A DNA stretch of 64,000 nucleotides from Pyruvatibacter sp. (GCF_040219635.1 NZ_JAVJSC010000003.1:320501-384500); one strand, 5' to 3'. Numbered from the stretch's first letter, positions 17,552 through 27,170 are shown. Notes: generated by a model not told the origin, from the sequence alone. Translations and numbers: made by a program.

Positions 17552-20500
17552 CTACCAGGTATCAACAAACGGTCTGCGGCGGGTGCGGGATGCGGCCTCG
17601 ACGGGAATGGTCTTTATGCCATTGATGATCCATCGGCGCGTCTCCATGGGGTCTATCACCGCGTCAATTTCGTGCAGCGTTGAAACGCTCAACGCCTTGC
17701 CGTGTTCGTAATAGGCGGCCAGCAGTTTTTCAAACAGCGCGTCGCGCGCTTCGGTGCTTTCCGCCGCCGCCAATTCCTTTGAGTAGCCAAGCCGCACGGC
17801 CCCCTCAAGACCCATGCCGCCATATTCTCCGGTTGGCCATGAAATGAGAAACACCGGCGACGTAAAACTGCCGCCCGCCATCGCCTGCGCGCCCAGCCCA
17901 TAGCCTTTGCGCAGGCAGATCATGAACAGCGGCACGGATATGCTGGCACCCGTCACCAGCATGGATGATGCACGCCGCACTGTTGCCAGCTCTTCATGAT
18001 CCGGCCCCACCATGAAGCCCGGCGTATCGCACAGCGACAGCAAAGGAATGCCGAATGCATCACACAACTGCATGAAGCGTCCGGCCTTCTCAGAGGCCTG
18101 CGCGTCAATAGCGCCGCCCAGATATTTTGGGTCGTTTGCAAACAGCCCGAACACCCGGCCTTCAACACGCACGAACGCTGTAATCATGCCGCGGCCATAG
18201 CCTGCGCGCAGCTCAAGCACAGACCCTTCGTCGGCAATCAGTGCAATTGCCTCGCGCATGTCATACACGCGCTTGCGGTCTTCCGGGATGACATGGCGAA
18301 GCCTGCGTTGATCCGCACACGTCCAATCAGGGTGTGCGCCCTGAAAATATCCCAGCAACTGCTTGGCCTGCGCCACAGCGTCGGCTTCGTCATCGGCCAC
18401 CAGATCAACAACACCGTTGTTGGCCTGAACATCAATCGGCCCAATCTCATCAGGCTTGTACACCCCAAGCCCGCCCCCTTCGATCATCGCCGGGCCGCCC
18501 ATGCCGATGGCACTGGACTTTGTGGCGATGGTCACATCAGCACAGCCAAAAATAACAGCGTTGCCCGCAAAGCAGCGACCATTGTTGATGGCGATACGCG
18601 GGGCCGCGCCGGAAGACGCAGCAAAGGTCGCGAAGGTTTTAACGTCAAGCCCGGTGGCCGAGACATTGCGCACATCTGTGTCGCCAGGACGCCCACCACC
18701 GCCTTCAGTAAAAAACACCACCGGCACGTGCCACTTGTCCGCAAGTTCCAGCACGCGGTCTGTCTTTTTGTGATTGAAATAGCCCTGCGTGCCCGCCAGC
18801 ACGGTGTAGTCATAAGCCAGCACCGCCGCTCGACTGGTTGTTTCATCGTAGCGATCGCCGTTGATGGCACCAAAGCCCGCCACCATGCCATCCCCGGGCG
18901 TATTGGTAATCAAGTCATCAAGCTCGCGCCGGTTGCGCTGCGCGGCCAGCACCATTTGGCCATACTCGATGAACGTGTCGTCGTCACACAGGTCAGCCAC
19001 GTTCTCGCGCGCCGTGCGGAAGCCAAGCTTGTGACGTTTGGCAACGGCGGCCTGCCGCTCAAAGTCCAGCGTCTTGTTGATCCGCGCATGAAGTTCGGCG
19101 AGGTCGGGTCGGATGAAATCAAGATCAATGTCGGCGGCCGCAACACGATCCGCGTCCGCATCTCCACCCGGCGCGATAAACAGCACGGCGGCATCTTCAT
19201 CCAGCACCGTGCCGGGATGTGCTGCCAGCATCTGCACCGTGCCGCCGCGTGGCGCGGTGACCGCGTGCTGCATTTTCATTGCTTCGAGCACCGCCACCTC
19301 CTGACCGGCGCGCACCGCATCGCCCTCGCTAACCAGAATGGACACCAAAAGGCCCTGCAGCGGCGCGGTGGCCCCAACAGTTCCGTCAGGCGCGTCCACT
19401 TTTGGCGAAGCAGTCGCTACCGAAGCGTTTTTGCCGGCAGCCCGCAAGCCCGCGTCGTTTGCGGCAACATCGACAAGCGCGGCGCTTTCGCGCGCAATAA
19501 ACTGCGTATCCACCTTCCACTGCGCCAGCCGCGCATCGCCAGCAAGCGCGCGCAAGAACGTTTGGTTGGTGTCAACGCCACCAATGGCAAACTCGCCAAG
19601 CGCGCGATAGGCCTGCCGCATCAACGCAGGCCAGTTCTGGTCACCGCGCCGCACAATGAGTTTGGCCAGCAGTGAATCAAATTGCGGGTTGGTGCTGTAG
19701 CCCGCATACCCATGACTATCCACCCGAACTCCCGGGCCGCCTGGCACATCAAACCGCGTCAGCGTGCCGCCGGCGGGCCTGACCGATCCGTCGTCCGCCA
19801 TGCTCTCCGTGTTGATGCGCATCTGCACAGCACTTGCAACCGGCACCGGCAGCCTTTCCAGCCCGCACGCCGCAATGCTGTCGCCTGCCGCGAGCCTGAA
19901 CTGCACCGCCACCAGATCAAGCCCGGTGATTTCTTCGGTGACCGTGTGCTCAACTTGTATGCGCGGATTGCACTCGATGAAATAAAACGGTGCGTCATCC
20001 CCCTCGACGGAGGCATCCAGCAGAAACTCGATGGTGCCGAGCCCGCGGTAGTCTGCCGCCGCGCCAAGGGCAACAGCAGCATCCAGCATCCGCCGCCGCA
20101 GATCAGGCGCAAGGTTGGGGGCCGGCGCAAGCTCGATAATTTTCTGATGACGCCTTTGGAGCGTGCAGTCACGCTCCCACAAATGCGCAACGTCATTACC
20201 GTCACCGGCAATCTGCACTTCGATATGGCGGGCATTCGGCAGATAACGCTCCATGTACAGTGCGCCATCGCCAAAAGCACTCAGCGCCTCAGCGGAGGCC
20301 TGCGCGAACGCAGGCGCAATATCGCTGGCTGTTTCAATGATGCGCATACCGCGCCCGCCACCGCCCGCGACCGCCTTCAAGATAGCAGGCGCGCCTTCAA
20401 GCGATGCAAAAAACGCCTGCGCCGCCGCTTCATCGGACAGCACCGGCGACCCTTCAATGACCGGCAGGCCATTTGCCATCGCAATGTCGCGCGCCTGAAC

Positions 20501-20893
20501 CTTGTCGCCCAGCTGCGCCAGCGTTGCAGATGTCGGCCCGACAAATATCAGCCCGGCCTCATCGCAGGCCGCAGACAACGCAGCACTTTCAGCCAGCAGG
20601 CCATAGCCGGGGTGAACGGCGTCACACCCCGCCTCAACCGCGATCCGTACAATGGCCGCAACATCCAGATAGGCCGCAACGCCCGCGCCGGGCAGCGCTA
20701 CCGCCTCATCCGCCAGCGAGACATGCAGCCCCGCTGCATCGTCCGGCGAATGCACGGCGACCGTTTGAATGTCACACGCCGCCGCACTGCGCAGCACGCG
20801 CACGGCTATTTCGCCACGATTGGCGATCAGGCATTTTTTGATGGCTGGCAAAGGTCCGCCCCGAAGACAGGTTTTTTGTTTTTCAGATGCCAT
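17552..20893 (-). CDS. Single-chain biotin-dependent acyl-CoA carboxylase (BC-BCCP-CT fusion)
   Basis: The protein of about 1113 residues carries all acyl-CoA carboxylase functions on one chain. The biotin carboxylase is at about 18-470 (IKKCLIANRGEIAVRVLRSA, the ATP-grasp GGGGRGMRI, EHTVTEEITGLDLV). The biotinyl domain has VLEAMKMQHAV at about 530-550. The carboxyltransferase is at about 600-1100, with GGGGRPGDTDVRN, ASSGAAPRIAINNGRCFAGN, LSLCDTPGFMVGPDHEE and GAQAMAGGSF. This matches the domain order of single-chain long-chain acyl-CoA carboxylases (LCC) known from mycobacteria and Rhodopseudomonas. The ATG at 20893 is preferred over the TTG at 20914; neither has a clear ribosome-binding site. 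Substrate chain length cannot be told from sequence; in this catabolic context a propionyl- to branched acyl-CoA substrate is plausible. Confidence 0.9.
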   Translation of the reverse strand: MASEKQKTCLRGGPLPAIKKCLIANRGEIAVRVLRSAAACDIQTVAVHSPDDAAGLHVSLADEAVALPGAGVAAYLDVAAIVRIAVEAGCDAVHPGYGLLAESAALSAACDEAGLIFVGPTSATLAQLGDKVQARDIAMANGLPVIEGSPVLSDEAAAQAFFASLEGAPAILKAVAGGGGRGMRIIETASDIAPAFAQASAEALSAFGDGALYMERYLPNARHIEVQIAGDGNDVAHLWERDCTLQRRHQKIIELAPAPNLAPDLRRRMLDAAVALGAAADYRGLGTIEFLLDASVEGDDAPFYFIECNPRIQVEHTVTEEITGLDLVAVQFRLAAGDSIAACGLERLPVPVASAVQMRINTESMADDGSVRPAGGTLTRFDVPGGPGVRVDSHGYAGYSTNPQFDSLLAKLIVRRGDQNWPALMRQAYRALGEFAIGGVDTNQTFLRALAGDARLAQWKVDTQFIARESAALVDVAANDAGLRAAGKNASVATASPKVDAPDGTVGATAPLQGLLVSILVSEGDAVRAGQEVAVLEAMKMQHAVTAPRGGTVQMLAAHPGTVLDEDAAVLFIAPGGDADADRVAAADIDLDFIRPDLAELHARINKTLDFERQAAVAKRHKLGFRTARENVADLCDDDTFIEYGQMVLAAQRNRRELDDLITNTPGDGMVAGFGAINGDRYDETTSRAAVLAYDYTVLAGTQGYFNHKKTDRVLELADKWHVPVVFFTEGGGGRPGDTDVRNVSATGLDVKTFATFAASSGAAPRIAINNGRCFAGNAVIFGCADVTIATKSSAIGMGGPAMIEGGGLGVYKPDEIGPIDVQANNGVVDLVADDEADAVAQAKQLLGYFQGAHPDWTCADQRRLRHVIPEDRKRVYDMREAIALIADEGSVLELRAGYGRGMITAFVRVEGRVFGLFANDPKYLGGAIDAQASEKAGRFMQLCDAFGIPLLSLCDTPGFMVGPDHEELATVRRASSMLVTGASISVPLFMICLRKGYGLGAQAMAGGSFTSPVFLISWPTGEYGGMGLEGAVRLGYSKELAAAESTEARDALFEKLLAAYYEHGKALSVSTLHEIDAVIDPMETRRWIINGIKTIPVEAASRTRRRPFVDTW

Positions 20894-20989
20894 AGTGGCA
20901 GGCACACGCGCCAATCAAAAGCCTGCAAAGGCCAGCACAATAGCTTTTGCGCCGTTTTCTGCCTTGAACTGTGCCACCGCCCACCATAT

Positions 20990-21026
20990 CTGACATCTTG
21001 TCAGTTTGCCCAAAATGTTGTTTTAT
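20990..21026. promoter_or_regulatory. Candidate promoter with overlapping palindromic operator
   Basis: A perfect 6-bp inverted repeat, CTGACA (20990-20995) and TGTCAG (20999-21004) with a 3-base spacer, lies between the divergent carboxylase and monooxygenase genes. A possible plus-strand promoter overlaps it: TTGTCA (20998-21003), 17 bases, TTTTAT (21021-21026). This arrangement would let a TetR-like dimer block transcription. No regulator gene is encoded next to it. Confidence 0.4.
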
Positions 21027-21075
21027 ATGAGCAATTCGCGGGGCTGGCCCTGAAAACCTCAAACAGGTGACCGAT

Positions 21076-22617
21076 ATGAACACGCATGTTTCTTCCATCG
21101 AGCCCACGCCCGCATCAGGTGCCGCTGAACATGTGGATGTTCTGATTATCGGCGCTGGCATTTCAGGCGTTGGCGCGGCCTACCACCTGCAGGCCAACTC
21201 GCCGGGCAAGAGCTTTGCCATTCTGGAAGGTCGCGAGTCGATGGGCGGCACCTGGGACCTGTTCAAATATCCCGGCATCCGCTCTGACTCAGACATGTAC
21301 ACACTGGGCTATTCGTTCCGCCCGTGGACCAACCCCAAGGCGATAGCCGACGGCCCGTCTATCCTCTCCTACGTGAAGGATACAGCGCGCGACCACGGCA
21401 TCGACAAGCACATCCGTTATTCCCACAGGGTCATCAGCGCCGACTGGTCCACGCCGGACGCCGTATGGCACATCAAGGCCGAGCGCGGCCCGCTGAAGGA
21501 GCCGGTAAACTTCACTGCCAACTTCGTGTTCATGTGCGGCGGCTATTACAATTACGACGAAGCCTACACACCCGAGTTTGAAGGCCGTGACGACTTCAAG
21601 GGCCAGGTCATCCACCCGCAGTTCTGGCCAGAAGACCTGGACTACACCGGCAAAAAGGTTGTGGTGATCGGCTCCGGTGCCACCGCCATGACGCTGGTCC
21701 CCTCAATGACCGACAAGGCCGAGCACGTGACCATGTTGCAGCGCTCGCCAACTTATGTGGTGTCACGTCCCGGCGAAGACGCTGTGGCCAACTGGCTGCG
21801 CAAATACCTGCCGGCCAAGCTCGCCTACGGCATAACCCGCTGGAAGAATGTGTTGTTCGGCATGTATTTCTTCCGCATGTGCATGAAGAAGCCCAAGCAG
21901 GTGAAAGAATACCTGCTCAACATGGTGCGCGAGGAACTGGGCGAGGAAGAAGTCAAAAAGCACTTTACCCCCACCTACAAGCCATGGGACCAGCGGGTTT
22001 GCCTCGTGCCTGACGGTGACCTGTATGAGTCACTCAAGTCCGGCAAGGCATCTGTCGTGACGGATCATATTGATCGCTTCACTGACAAAGGCATCAAGCT
22101 GAAGTCAGGCAAGGAACTGGACGCAGACATCATCATCACCGCCACCGGCCTGAAGCTGCTGGCATGGAACGGGCTTGATGTTTCTGTTGACGGTGAAGCC
22201 AAGCAGGCAAGCGACACAGTGGCCTACAAGGGCTTCATGTATTCGGGCATTCCCAACCTTGCCTCGTCGTTTGGCTATACAAATGCCTCGTGGACACTCA
22301 AATGCGACCTGACCTGCGAATGGGTGTGCCGCCTGCTGAACCACATGGATGCCAACGGCTACGATCAGGCAACCCCGCGCTTTGTGGAAGGTGAAATGGA
22401 GATTGAGCCATGGCTCGGCCTCTCCTCCGGCTACGTGCAGCGCGCCATGGAACAGTTCCCCAAGCAAGGCGCAAAAATGCCCTGGAAACTGCACCAGAAC
22501 TACGCCCGCGACATGGTGATGCTGCGCTTTGGCAAAATGGAAGACGAAGCCATGGATTTCGCCAAAAAGCCCCAGGCACTGTCTGCGCAGGTCAAGGCAC
22601 CGCTCGCCGCCGAATAA
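21076..22617 (+). CDS. Flavin-containing monooxygenase, Baeyer-Villiger type
   Basis: The 513-residue protein has an N-terminal FAD site (VLIIGAGISGVGAAYHLQ), the GGTWDLFKYPGIRSDSDMYT stretch typical of EthA-like enzymes, the Baeyer-Villiger fingerprint FKGQVIHPQFW (F-x-G-x3-H-x3-W) and the NADPH site VVVIGSGATAMTLVPSM. It should insert oxygen next to a ketone carbonyl using NADPH and O2. The ATG at 21076 is preferred to a GTG at 21067 because CAGGTG lies just upstream of it. It is divergent from the carboxylase operon and 61 bp upstream of the CoA hydrolase/transferase. The physiological ketone is unknown. Confidence 0.9.
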   Translation: MNTHVSSIEPTPASGAAEHVDVLIIGAGISGVGAAYHLQANSPGKSFAILEGRESMGGTWDLFKYPGIRSDSDMYTLGYSFRPWTNPKAIADGPSILSYVKDTARDHGIDKHIRYSHRVISADWSTPDAVWHIKAERGPLKEPVNFTANFVFMCGGYYNYDEAYTPEFEGRDDFKGQVIHPQFWPEDLDYTGKKVVVIGSGATAMTLVPSMTDKAEHVTMLQRSPTYVVSRPGEDAVANWLRKYLPAKLAYGITRWKNVLFGMYFFRMCMKKPKQVKEYLLNMVREELGEEEVKKHFTPTYKPWDQRVCLVPDGDLYESLKSGKASVVTDHIDRFTDKGIKLKSGKELDADIIITATGLKLLAWNGLDVSVDGEAKQASDTVAYKGFMYSGIPNLASSFGYTNASWTLKCDLTCEWVCRLLNHMDANGYDQATPRFVEGEMEIEPWLGLSSGYVQRAMEQFPKQGAKMPWKLHQNYARDMVMLRFGKMEDEAMDFAKKPQALSAQVKAPLAAE

Positions 22618-22678
22618 GCCAATACCGTTTGCGACATATCAAATGCGCAGCGTCACAAGCTGGCTATAAGGTGGTGCC

Positions 22679-24520
22679 ATGACACAGCACCATACAGACG
22701 CCGCACGGCTGGCAGACACCATCATCGAGCACACCGGCGGCGACATCGTGCTCGCCATGCCGCTGGGGCTGGGCAAGGCCAACCTCACCTGCAACGCGCT
22801 GTATGCCCGCGCCGCCGCAGACCCGTCGATCTCACTCACCATCATGACGGCGCTCACACTGGAAAAGCCCAACCCCGGCAACGAGCTGGAACGGCGCTTC
22901 ATCAAGCCGGTGATCGACCGCCTGTTCGGCGACTACCCGGAACTGGACTACGTCACTCCGCTTCGGCGCGGCACGCTGCCGGACAACATCAAAATCATCG
23001 AGTTCTTTTTTCTGGCCGGTAAATGGCTGGGCACGCCTGCCGCCCAGCAAAACTACATCTCCGCCAACTATACCCACGCGCTGGGCGCAATTCTTGACCG
23101 CAAACCCAACGTGCTGGCGCAGATCGTCGCCCGCCGCGAAACGCCCGATGGCGCGCGCATATCGCTAAGCTGCAACCCGGACCTGACCGTGGACCTGCTC
23201 AACGCCCGCGACGCTGGCATCATCAGTCCACTGATGATCGCTGAAGTAAACGACAACCTGCCGTTCATGGGCGGTGACGCGGAATATGCCGAAACCGAAA
23301 TAGACCACGTGCTGACCGGCGCATCGTGGCCGCTGTTTGCCCCGCCGCGCGAACCCGTCAGCCTGACCGATCACGCCATCGGTCTGCATATCGCACGCCT
23401 GGTGCCCGACGGCGGCACATTGCAAATCGGCATTGGCTCGATTGGCGACGCCGTGGCCGCTGGTCTCATCATGCGCCACACCAACAACGCGGATTTTTGC
23501 GACGCTATTGCTGAGCTTGAAGAAGGAGACCTGTCCGGCCCCCGCCATACAGACACGTTCAAGGCCGGGCTTTTTGGCGCCAGCGAAATGTTTGTGCCTG
23601 CCTTTCTTGATTTGATCGAAGCCGGCGTGCTGTCGCGCGAAGTGGATGGCGTTTGCCTGCAGGCAGGCTTCTTCCTTGGCCCCTCAGACTTTTACCAGCG
23701 CCTGCGCGACATGACAGACGCCCAACGCGCCCGCATCGCCATGCGCCCGGTCTCCTATGTCAACGAACTGTATGGCCCCGAAGAAGAAAAGCGCCGTGCC
23801 CGGACGAATGCGCGCTTTATCAACAGCGGCATGATGGCAACGCTGCTGGGTGCCGTTGTGTCTGATGGTCTGGAAGACGGCCGCGTGGTGTCTGGTGTGG
23901 GCGGGCAGTACAATTTTGTGGCGCAGGCATTCGCCCTTGAAGGCGCGCGCTCCATCATTGCCATTCGCGCCACCCGCGAGGGCGCCAAGAATGCTGAAAG
24001 CAACATCCGCTGGTCCTACGGCCACACAACCATTCCGCGCCACCTGCGCGACATCGTCGTGACGGAATACGGCGTGGCAGACCTGCGCGGCAAGTCGGAC
24101 GCGCAAGTGATTGCTGCCATGCTGGCCATCACCGACAGCCGCTTTCAGGATGAGCTGATGGCTACTGCCAAGAACGCAGGCAAGCTGGCCAAAGACTTCG
24201 CCCTCAACGAACGCTACCGCGCCAACACACCGGAGCAACTGGCGCAGCGCCTTGCCGCGACGCAGGCCAAGGGAGACCTGCCTGCGTTCCCCTTCGGCTC
24301 TGACTTTACCGACGTGGAGCAGCGGCTTATACCCGCCCTTGGCCTCATGCGCGCTGCCGCCGCCTCACCGCTCAAGGCCCTGCGCCTTGCCGCAGGCGGG
24401 CTGGGCACCGGCACAACAGAGCAGGAACAGGCCATCGCCCGCATGGGCCTCAATGCTCCGTCAGGCCTGCGCCAGAAACTGTATGCAGCCCTGCTGCGTG
24501 CCGCCTTGCGCCAGACCTGA
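22679..24520 (+). CDS. Acetyl-CoA hydrolase/transferase family protein
   Basis: The 613-residue protein has the two-lobed architecture of the cat1/acetyl-CoA hydrolase family. The N-terminal lobe includes IVLAMPLGLGKANLTCNALY. The C-terminal lobe includes RFINSGMMATLLGAVVSDG, VSGVGGQYNFVAQAF, ESNIRWSYGHTTIPRHLRD and VVTEYGVADLRGKSD, which are the most conserved family segments. It is longer than typical members (about 500 residues) because the N-terminal lobe is extended. It probably hydrolyses or transfers CoA between short acyl groups in the same pathway as the adjacent monooxygenase (inference). It is convergent with the flavoprotein gene 9 bp downstream. Confidence 0.85.
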   Translation: MTQHHTDAARLADTIIEHTGGDIVLAMPLGLGKANLTCNALYARAAADPSISLTIMTALTLEKPNPGNELERRFIKPVIDRLFGDYPELDYVTPLRRGTLPDNIKIIEFFFLAGKWLGTPAAQQNYISANYTHALGAILDRKPNVLAQIVARRETPDGARISLSCNPDLTVDLLNARDAGIISPLMIAEVNDNLPFMGGDAEYAETEIDHVLTGASWPLFAPPREPVSLTDHAIGLHIARLVPDGGTLQIGIGSIGDAVAAGLIMRHTNNADFCDAIAELEEGDLSGPRHTDTFKAGLFGASEMFVPAFLDLIEAGVLSREVDGVCLQAGFFLGPSDFYQRLRDMTDAQRARIAMRPVSYVNELYGPEEEKRRARTNARFINSGMMATLLGAVVSDGLEDGRVVSGVGGQYNFVAQAFALEGARSIIAIRATREGAKNAESNIRWSYGHTTIPRHLRDIVVTEYGVADLRGKSDAQVIAAMLAITDSRFQDELMATAKNAGKLAKDFALNERYRANTPEQLAQRLAATQAKGDLPAFPFGSDFTDVEQRLIPALGLMRAAAASPLKALRLAAGGLGTGTTEQEQAIARMGLNAPSGLRQKLYAALLRAALRQT

Positions 24521-24529
24521 CAGCAGGCA

Positions 24530-26254
24530 TCAGCCCTTGAGACTTTCCTCAATGGCACTGTGCACAAAGCTGACGCACACCGAGCCGTCGCCCACAGCCG
24601 ACGCCACCCGCTTGATAGACCCTGAGCGAATATCGCCAACGGCAAAGACACCGGGACAACTTGTTTCCAGATGAAACGGCGTCCGCTCCAGCGGCCAGCC
24701 TGCCTCGTCAAGATGCGCCTGCGTCAGCGTATCACCAGTGCGCACAAACCCTTTTTCATCGCGAACAATGCGCGCATCTGCAAACGCTGACGCCGGTTGT
24801 GCACCGATAAACAAAAACAGATGCGTGGCATCCAGCACTGTTTCCGCGTCGGTCTTGTTGTTGCGCACAACAATACGCTCGATCGCGCCTCTGCCTTCAA
24901 GGCGTTGAACCTCTGTATGCGTCATAAGTTCAATGTTGGGCGTGCTCTCGATGCGGCGTATCAGATATTGCGACATCGTGTCCGCCAGGTTATCGCGCCT
25001 GATCGCAATCGACACTTTGCTCGCCCGCCCGGACAGATAAACCGCCGCCTGCCCTGCGGAGTTACCGCCACCGACGATAACCACATGCTGGTCGCGGCAC
25101 ATCATGCCCTCAATGTGACTGGCGCCGTAATGCACGCCCACGCCCTCAAAGGCTGACAACCCCTCAATCTCCGGCTGCCGGTAGATCGCCCCTGACGCGA
25201 TGATGACGGACCGCGCGCGAAGCTGCCCCCCACACTCAAGCCTGATGGTATGAAACGGCGTACCGCAGGTAAGCGACGCAGCTTCCTGCGCCACGGCAAC
25301 TTCAGCACCGAACTTTTGCGCCTGCAAAAACCCGCGCCCCGTCAGCGCCTGCCCCGAAATGCCCGTGGGAAACCCCAGATAGTTTTCAATGCGCGATGAC
25401 GATCCGGCCTGACCGCCAATGGCGCATTTTTCAAGCACCGCCACATCCAGCCCCTCAGAGGCTGCATAAACCGCCGCCGCCAGACCCGCAGGCCCGCCGC
25501 CGATAACGGCCACATCAAACTGCGCATCTGGCGGCAGTTCAGCGGTGAGCCCCAGACAGTCCGCCACTTCCTTGATGGTCGGCTGCGACAGCCGCGTGTG
25601 CCCGCAGATCACCAACGGCTTGGGGCAGGTGTCTGCGTCGAGCGCGGCACGGCGGGCGGCATCCCGTTCAGCCGTGGCATCCACCATCGCGTAAGGCACG
25701 CCATTGCGTGACAGGAACTCACGGATGCTTGCGGCGTTTTTTTCGCGCTCGTTGCCGACGATAATAATGTCGCCCAGGTGCCGCGAGATCATGTTCATGC
25801 GGCGCAGAATGAACGCCTGCAAAATCTTTTCGCCAAGCTCTGCTTCCACCGCCAGCAGATCACGCAGGCGCTTGTTTGAGACTTTGACAGCGCGCAGATC
25901 GGTCTTTGCGGCACCCGCCACAAACGCGCCGCGCCCCGTCATGGTCACGGTCTCGCCGCTGAAACTGCCCGCACCATGGGTGAAGATTACATGCTCGCCC
26001 GCTTCGTCGCGGCGCAGAATATCCATCTCACCGTCGCACACCAGATAGAACGCGACATTGCGGTCACCTATCTCCCAAAGGCGTGCACCCCCCGTCACCG
26101 ACACCTCTTCGCCGTAAGCAAGCACGCGTTGGGTTTCAGCGTCATCCAGCAGGGGATAGATTTCTTCAGTGCGGCCCGCAACGCCCGCAGCCCATGGCGG
26201 TGCATCCGGGGCAACAGGGGCGTTGGTGTCATTACTCAAGATACGAACTCTCAT
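24530..26254 (-). CDS. cNMP-binding domain fused to thioredoxin-reductase-like FAD oxidoreductase
   Basis: In this protein of about 574 residues the first 150 or so form a Crp-type cyclic-nucleotide-binding fold (LWEIGDRNVAFYLVCDGEMD, then GSFSGE). A short thioredoxin-like segment follows at about 160-240. The rest is thioredoxin-reductase-like: FAD site VIGGGPAGLAAAVYAASEG, EKCAIGGQAGSSSRIENYLG, NADPH site VVIVGGGNSAGQAAVYLS and GVFAVGDIRSGSIKRVASA. The redox CxxC of true thioredoxin reductase is replaced by GASH, so it cannot work by the normal disulfide relay. The ATG at 26254 overlaps the ATP-grasp gene by 23 bp; a TTG at 26239 is an alternative. It is the last gene of a three-gene operon. 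Confidence 0.85.
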   Translation of the reverse strand: MRVRILSNDTNAPVAPDAPPWAAGVAGRTEEIYPLLDDAETQRVLAYGEEVSVTGGARLWEIGDRNVAFYLVCDGEMDILRRDEAGEHVIFTHGAGSFSGETVTMTGRGAFVAGAAKTDLRAVKVSNKRLRDLLAVEAELGEKILQAFILRRMNMISRHLGDIIIVGNEREKNAASIREFLSRNGVPYAMVDATAERDAARRAALDADTCPKPLVICGHTRLSQPTIKEVADCLGLTAELPPDAQFDVAVIGGGPAGLAAAVYAASEGLDVAVLEKCAIGGQAGSSSRIENYLGFPTGISGQALTGRGFLQAQKFGAEVAVAQEAASLTCGTPFHTIRLECGGQLRARSVIIASGAIYRQPEIEGLSAFEGVGVHYGASHIEGMMCRDQHVVIVGGGNSAGQAAVYLSGRASKVSIAIRRDNLADTMSQYLIRRIESTPNIELMTHTEVQRLEGRGAIERIVVRNNKTDAETVLDATHLFLFIGAQPASAFADARIVRDEKGFVRTGDTLTQAHLDEAGWPLERTPFHLETSCPGVFAVGDIRSGSIKRVASAVGDGSVCVSFVHSAIEESLKG

Positions 26255-27164
26255 CTGGCATTTGCACAGGTGCGACTGAAGCAGCCCCATCGCAATCAGG
26301 CAAGCACCGGCCGCATGCTGCTGCGAGCATGTCACCAAGGTGCACATTGTACTCAGGAAACAGATGCGCCTCGATGGCCTCAAATTCCATCAACAGCAAC
26401 GTGCCCTCATGGGGCACAACGTCAACACGTACCGCGAGCGCGGGCATCGGGGCCGCATCCAGAAAGGTGCGGCAGGCATCAATTTCATCAGCAGACGGAT
26501 GATAGACTTCGCTGCGGCCGCCATGATGGGTGTGGATCAGATAGTTTCCATCCGCCGGGCGCTTGCGCAAAGCGTGGGAAAATTCACGCTCCACAAACAC
26601 GAATGACAGCTCCCCCTCATCCAGTATGCCCGGCACAAAAGGCTGCGCAAAATGAGTGTCCGCCACCACTTGCGCGCCGTCGTCAGCCGCAGCAACGCGG
26701 CGCATATCAAACCCGCCACCGCCATAAAGCGGCTTGAGGACGATTTCGCGCGCGCCAAGCGCTGTACGCAGAACGTCAATAGTGGTGCACGGGGCATCCA
26801 CAAACGCACTGGGGATCATTGGCAGGCCACGCGCCTCCATCTCGCCCAGGTAGCGCTTGTTCATGTTCCACGCGATCAGCCGCGGGTCATTCGCTACAGG
26901 CGCGCACTGTGCGGCACGCGCCAGAAAATCGGAAAACGCATCCGGCTTCTCTTTGTAGTTCCAGGTGGTGCGCACAAAATACAGATCAAAGTCTGCAGTA
27001 GCCGGATTAACCGCCTCCCAGTCCACCTCCTCAAGCGACATGCCCGCAGCAGCAAACGCAGGCGCAAACGCTGCAAGCTCCCGGTCATGCTCAAAGGCAT
27101 CCGGCCACCTGTCGGGCGACGTTGTGAGGTTGTGCCGACAGGCAAGAAACGCAACGCGCCTCAC
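26232..27164 (-). CDS. ATP-grasp domain protein (RimK/DcsG-like ligase)
   Basis: This 310-residue protein has an N-terminal pre-ATP-grasp fold (RRVAFLACRHN, then DLYFVRTTWNYKEKPDAFSD) and an ATP-grasp core: IVLKPLYGGGGFDMRRV supplies the Lys and glycine loop, QPFVPGILDEGELSFVFVE the adenine region, and VRVDVV followed by LMEFEAIEAHLFPEY the Mg-binding acids. Relatives include glutathione-synthetase-like and cycloserine-pathway (DcsG) ligases, which activate a carboxylate as acyl-phosphate and join it to an amine. It starts 6 bp after the dioxygenase stop and overlaps the flavoprotein gene. The specific substrates are unknown. Confidence 0.82.
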   Translation of the reverse strand: MRRVAFLACRHNLTTSPDRWPDAFEHDRELAAFAPAFAAAGMSLEEVDWEAVNPATADFDLYFVRTTWNYKEKPDAFSDFLARAAQCAPVANDPRLIAWNMNKRYLGEMEARGLPMIPSAFVDAPCTTIDVLRTALGAREIVLKPLYGGGGFDMRRVAAADDGAQVVADTHFAQPFVPGILDEGELSFVFVEREFSHALRKRPADGNYLIHTHHGGRSEVYHPSADEIDACRTFLDAAPMPALAVRVDVVPHEGTLLLMEFEAIEAHLFPEYNVHLGDMLAAACGRCLPDCDGAASVAPVQMPDESSYLE

Positions 27165-27170
27165 GGGCGC

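Noticed and set aside
17996..19675. Long plus-strand open frame (559 codons) opposite the acyl-CoA carboxylase
   Set aside because: It mirrors the GC-rich codon structure of the carboxylase, has no family motif, and its product is His/Arg-rich as expected of an antisense frame.
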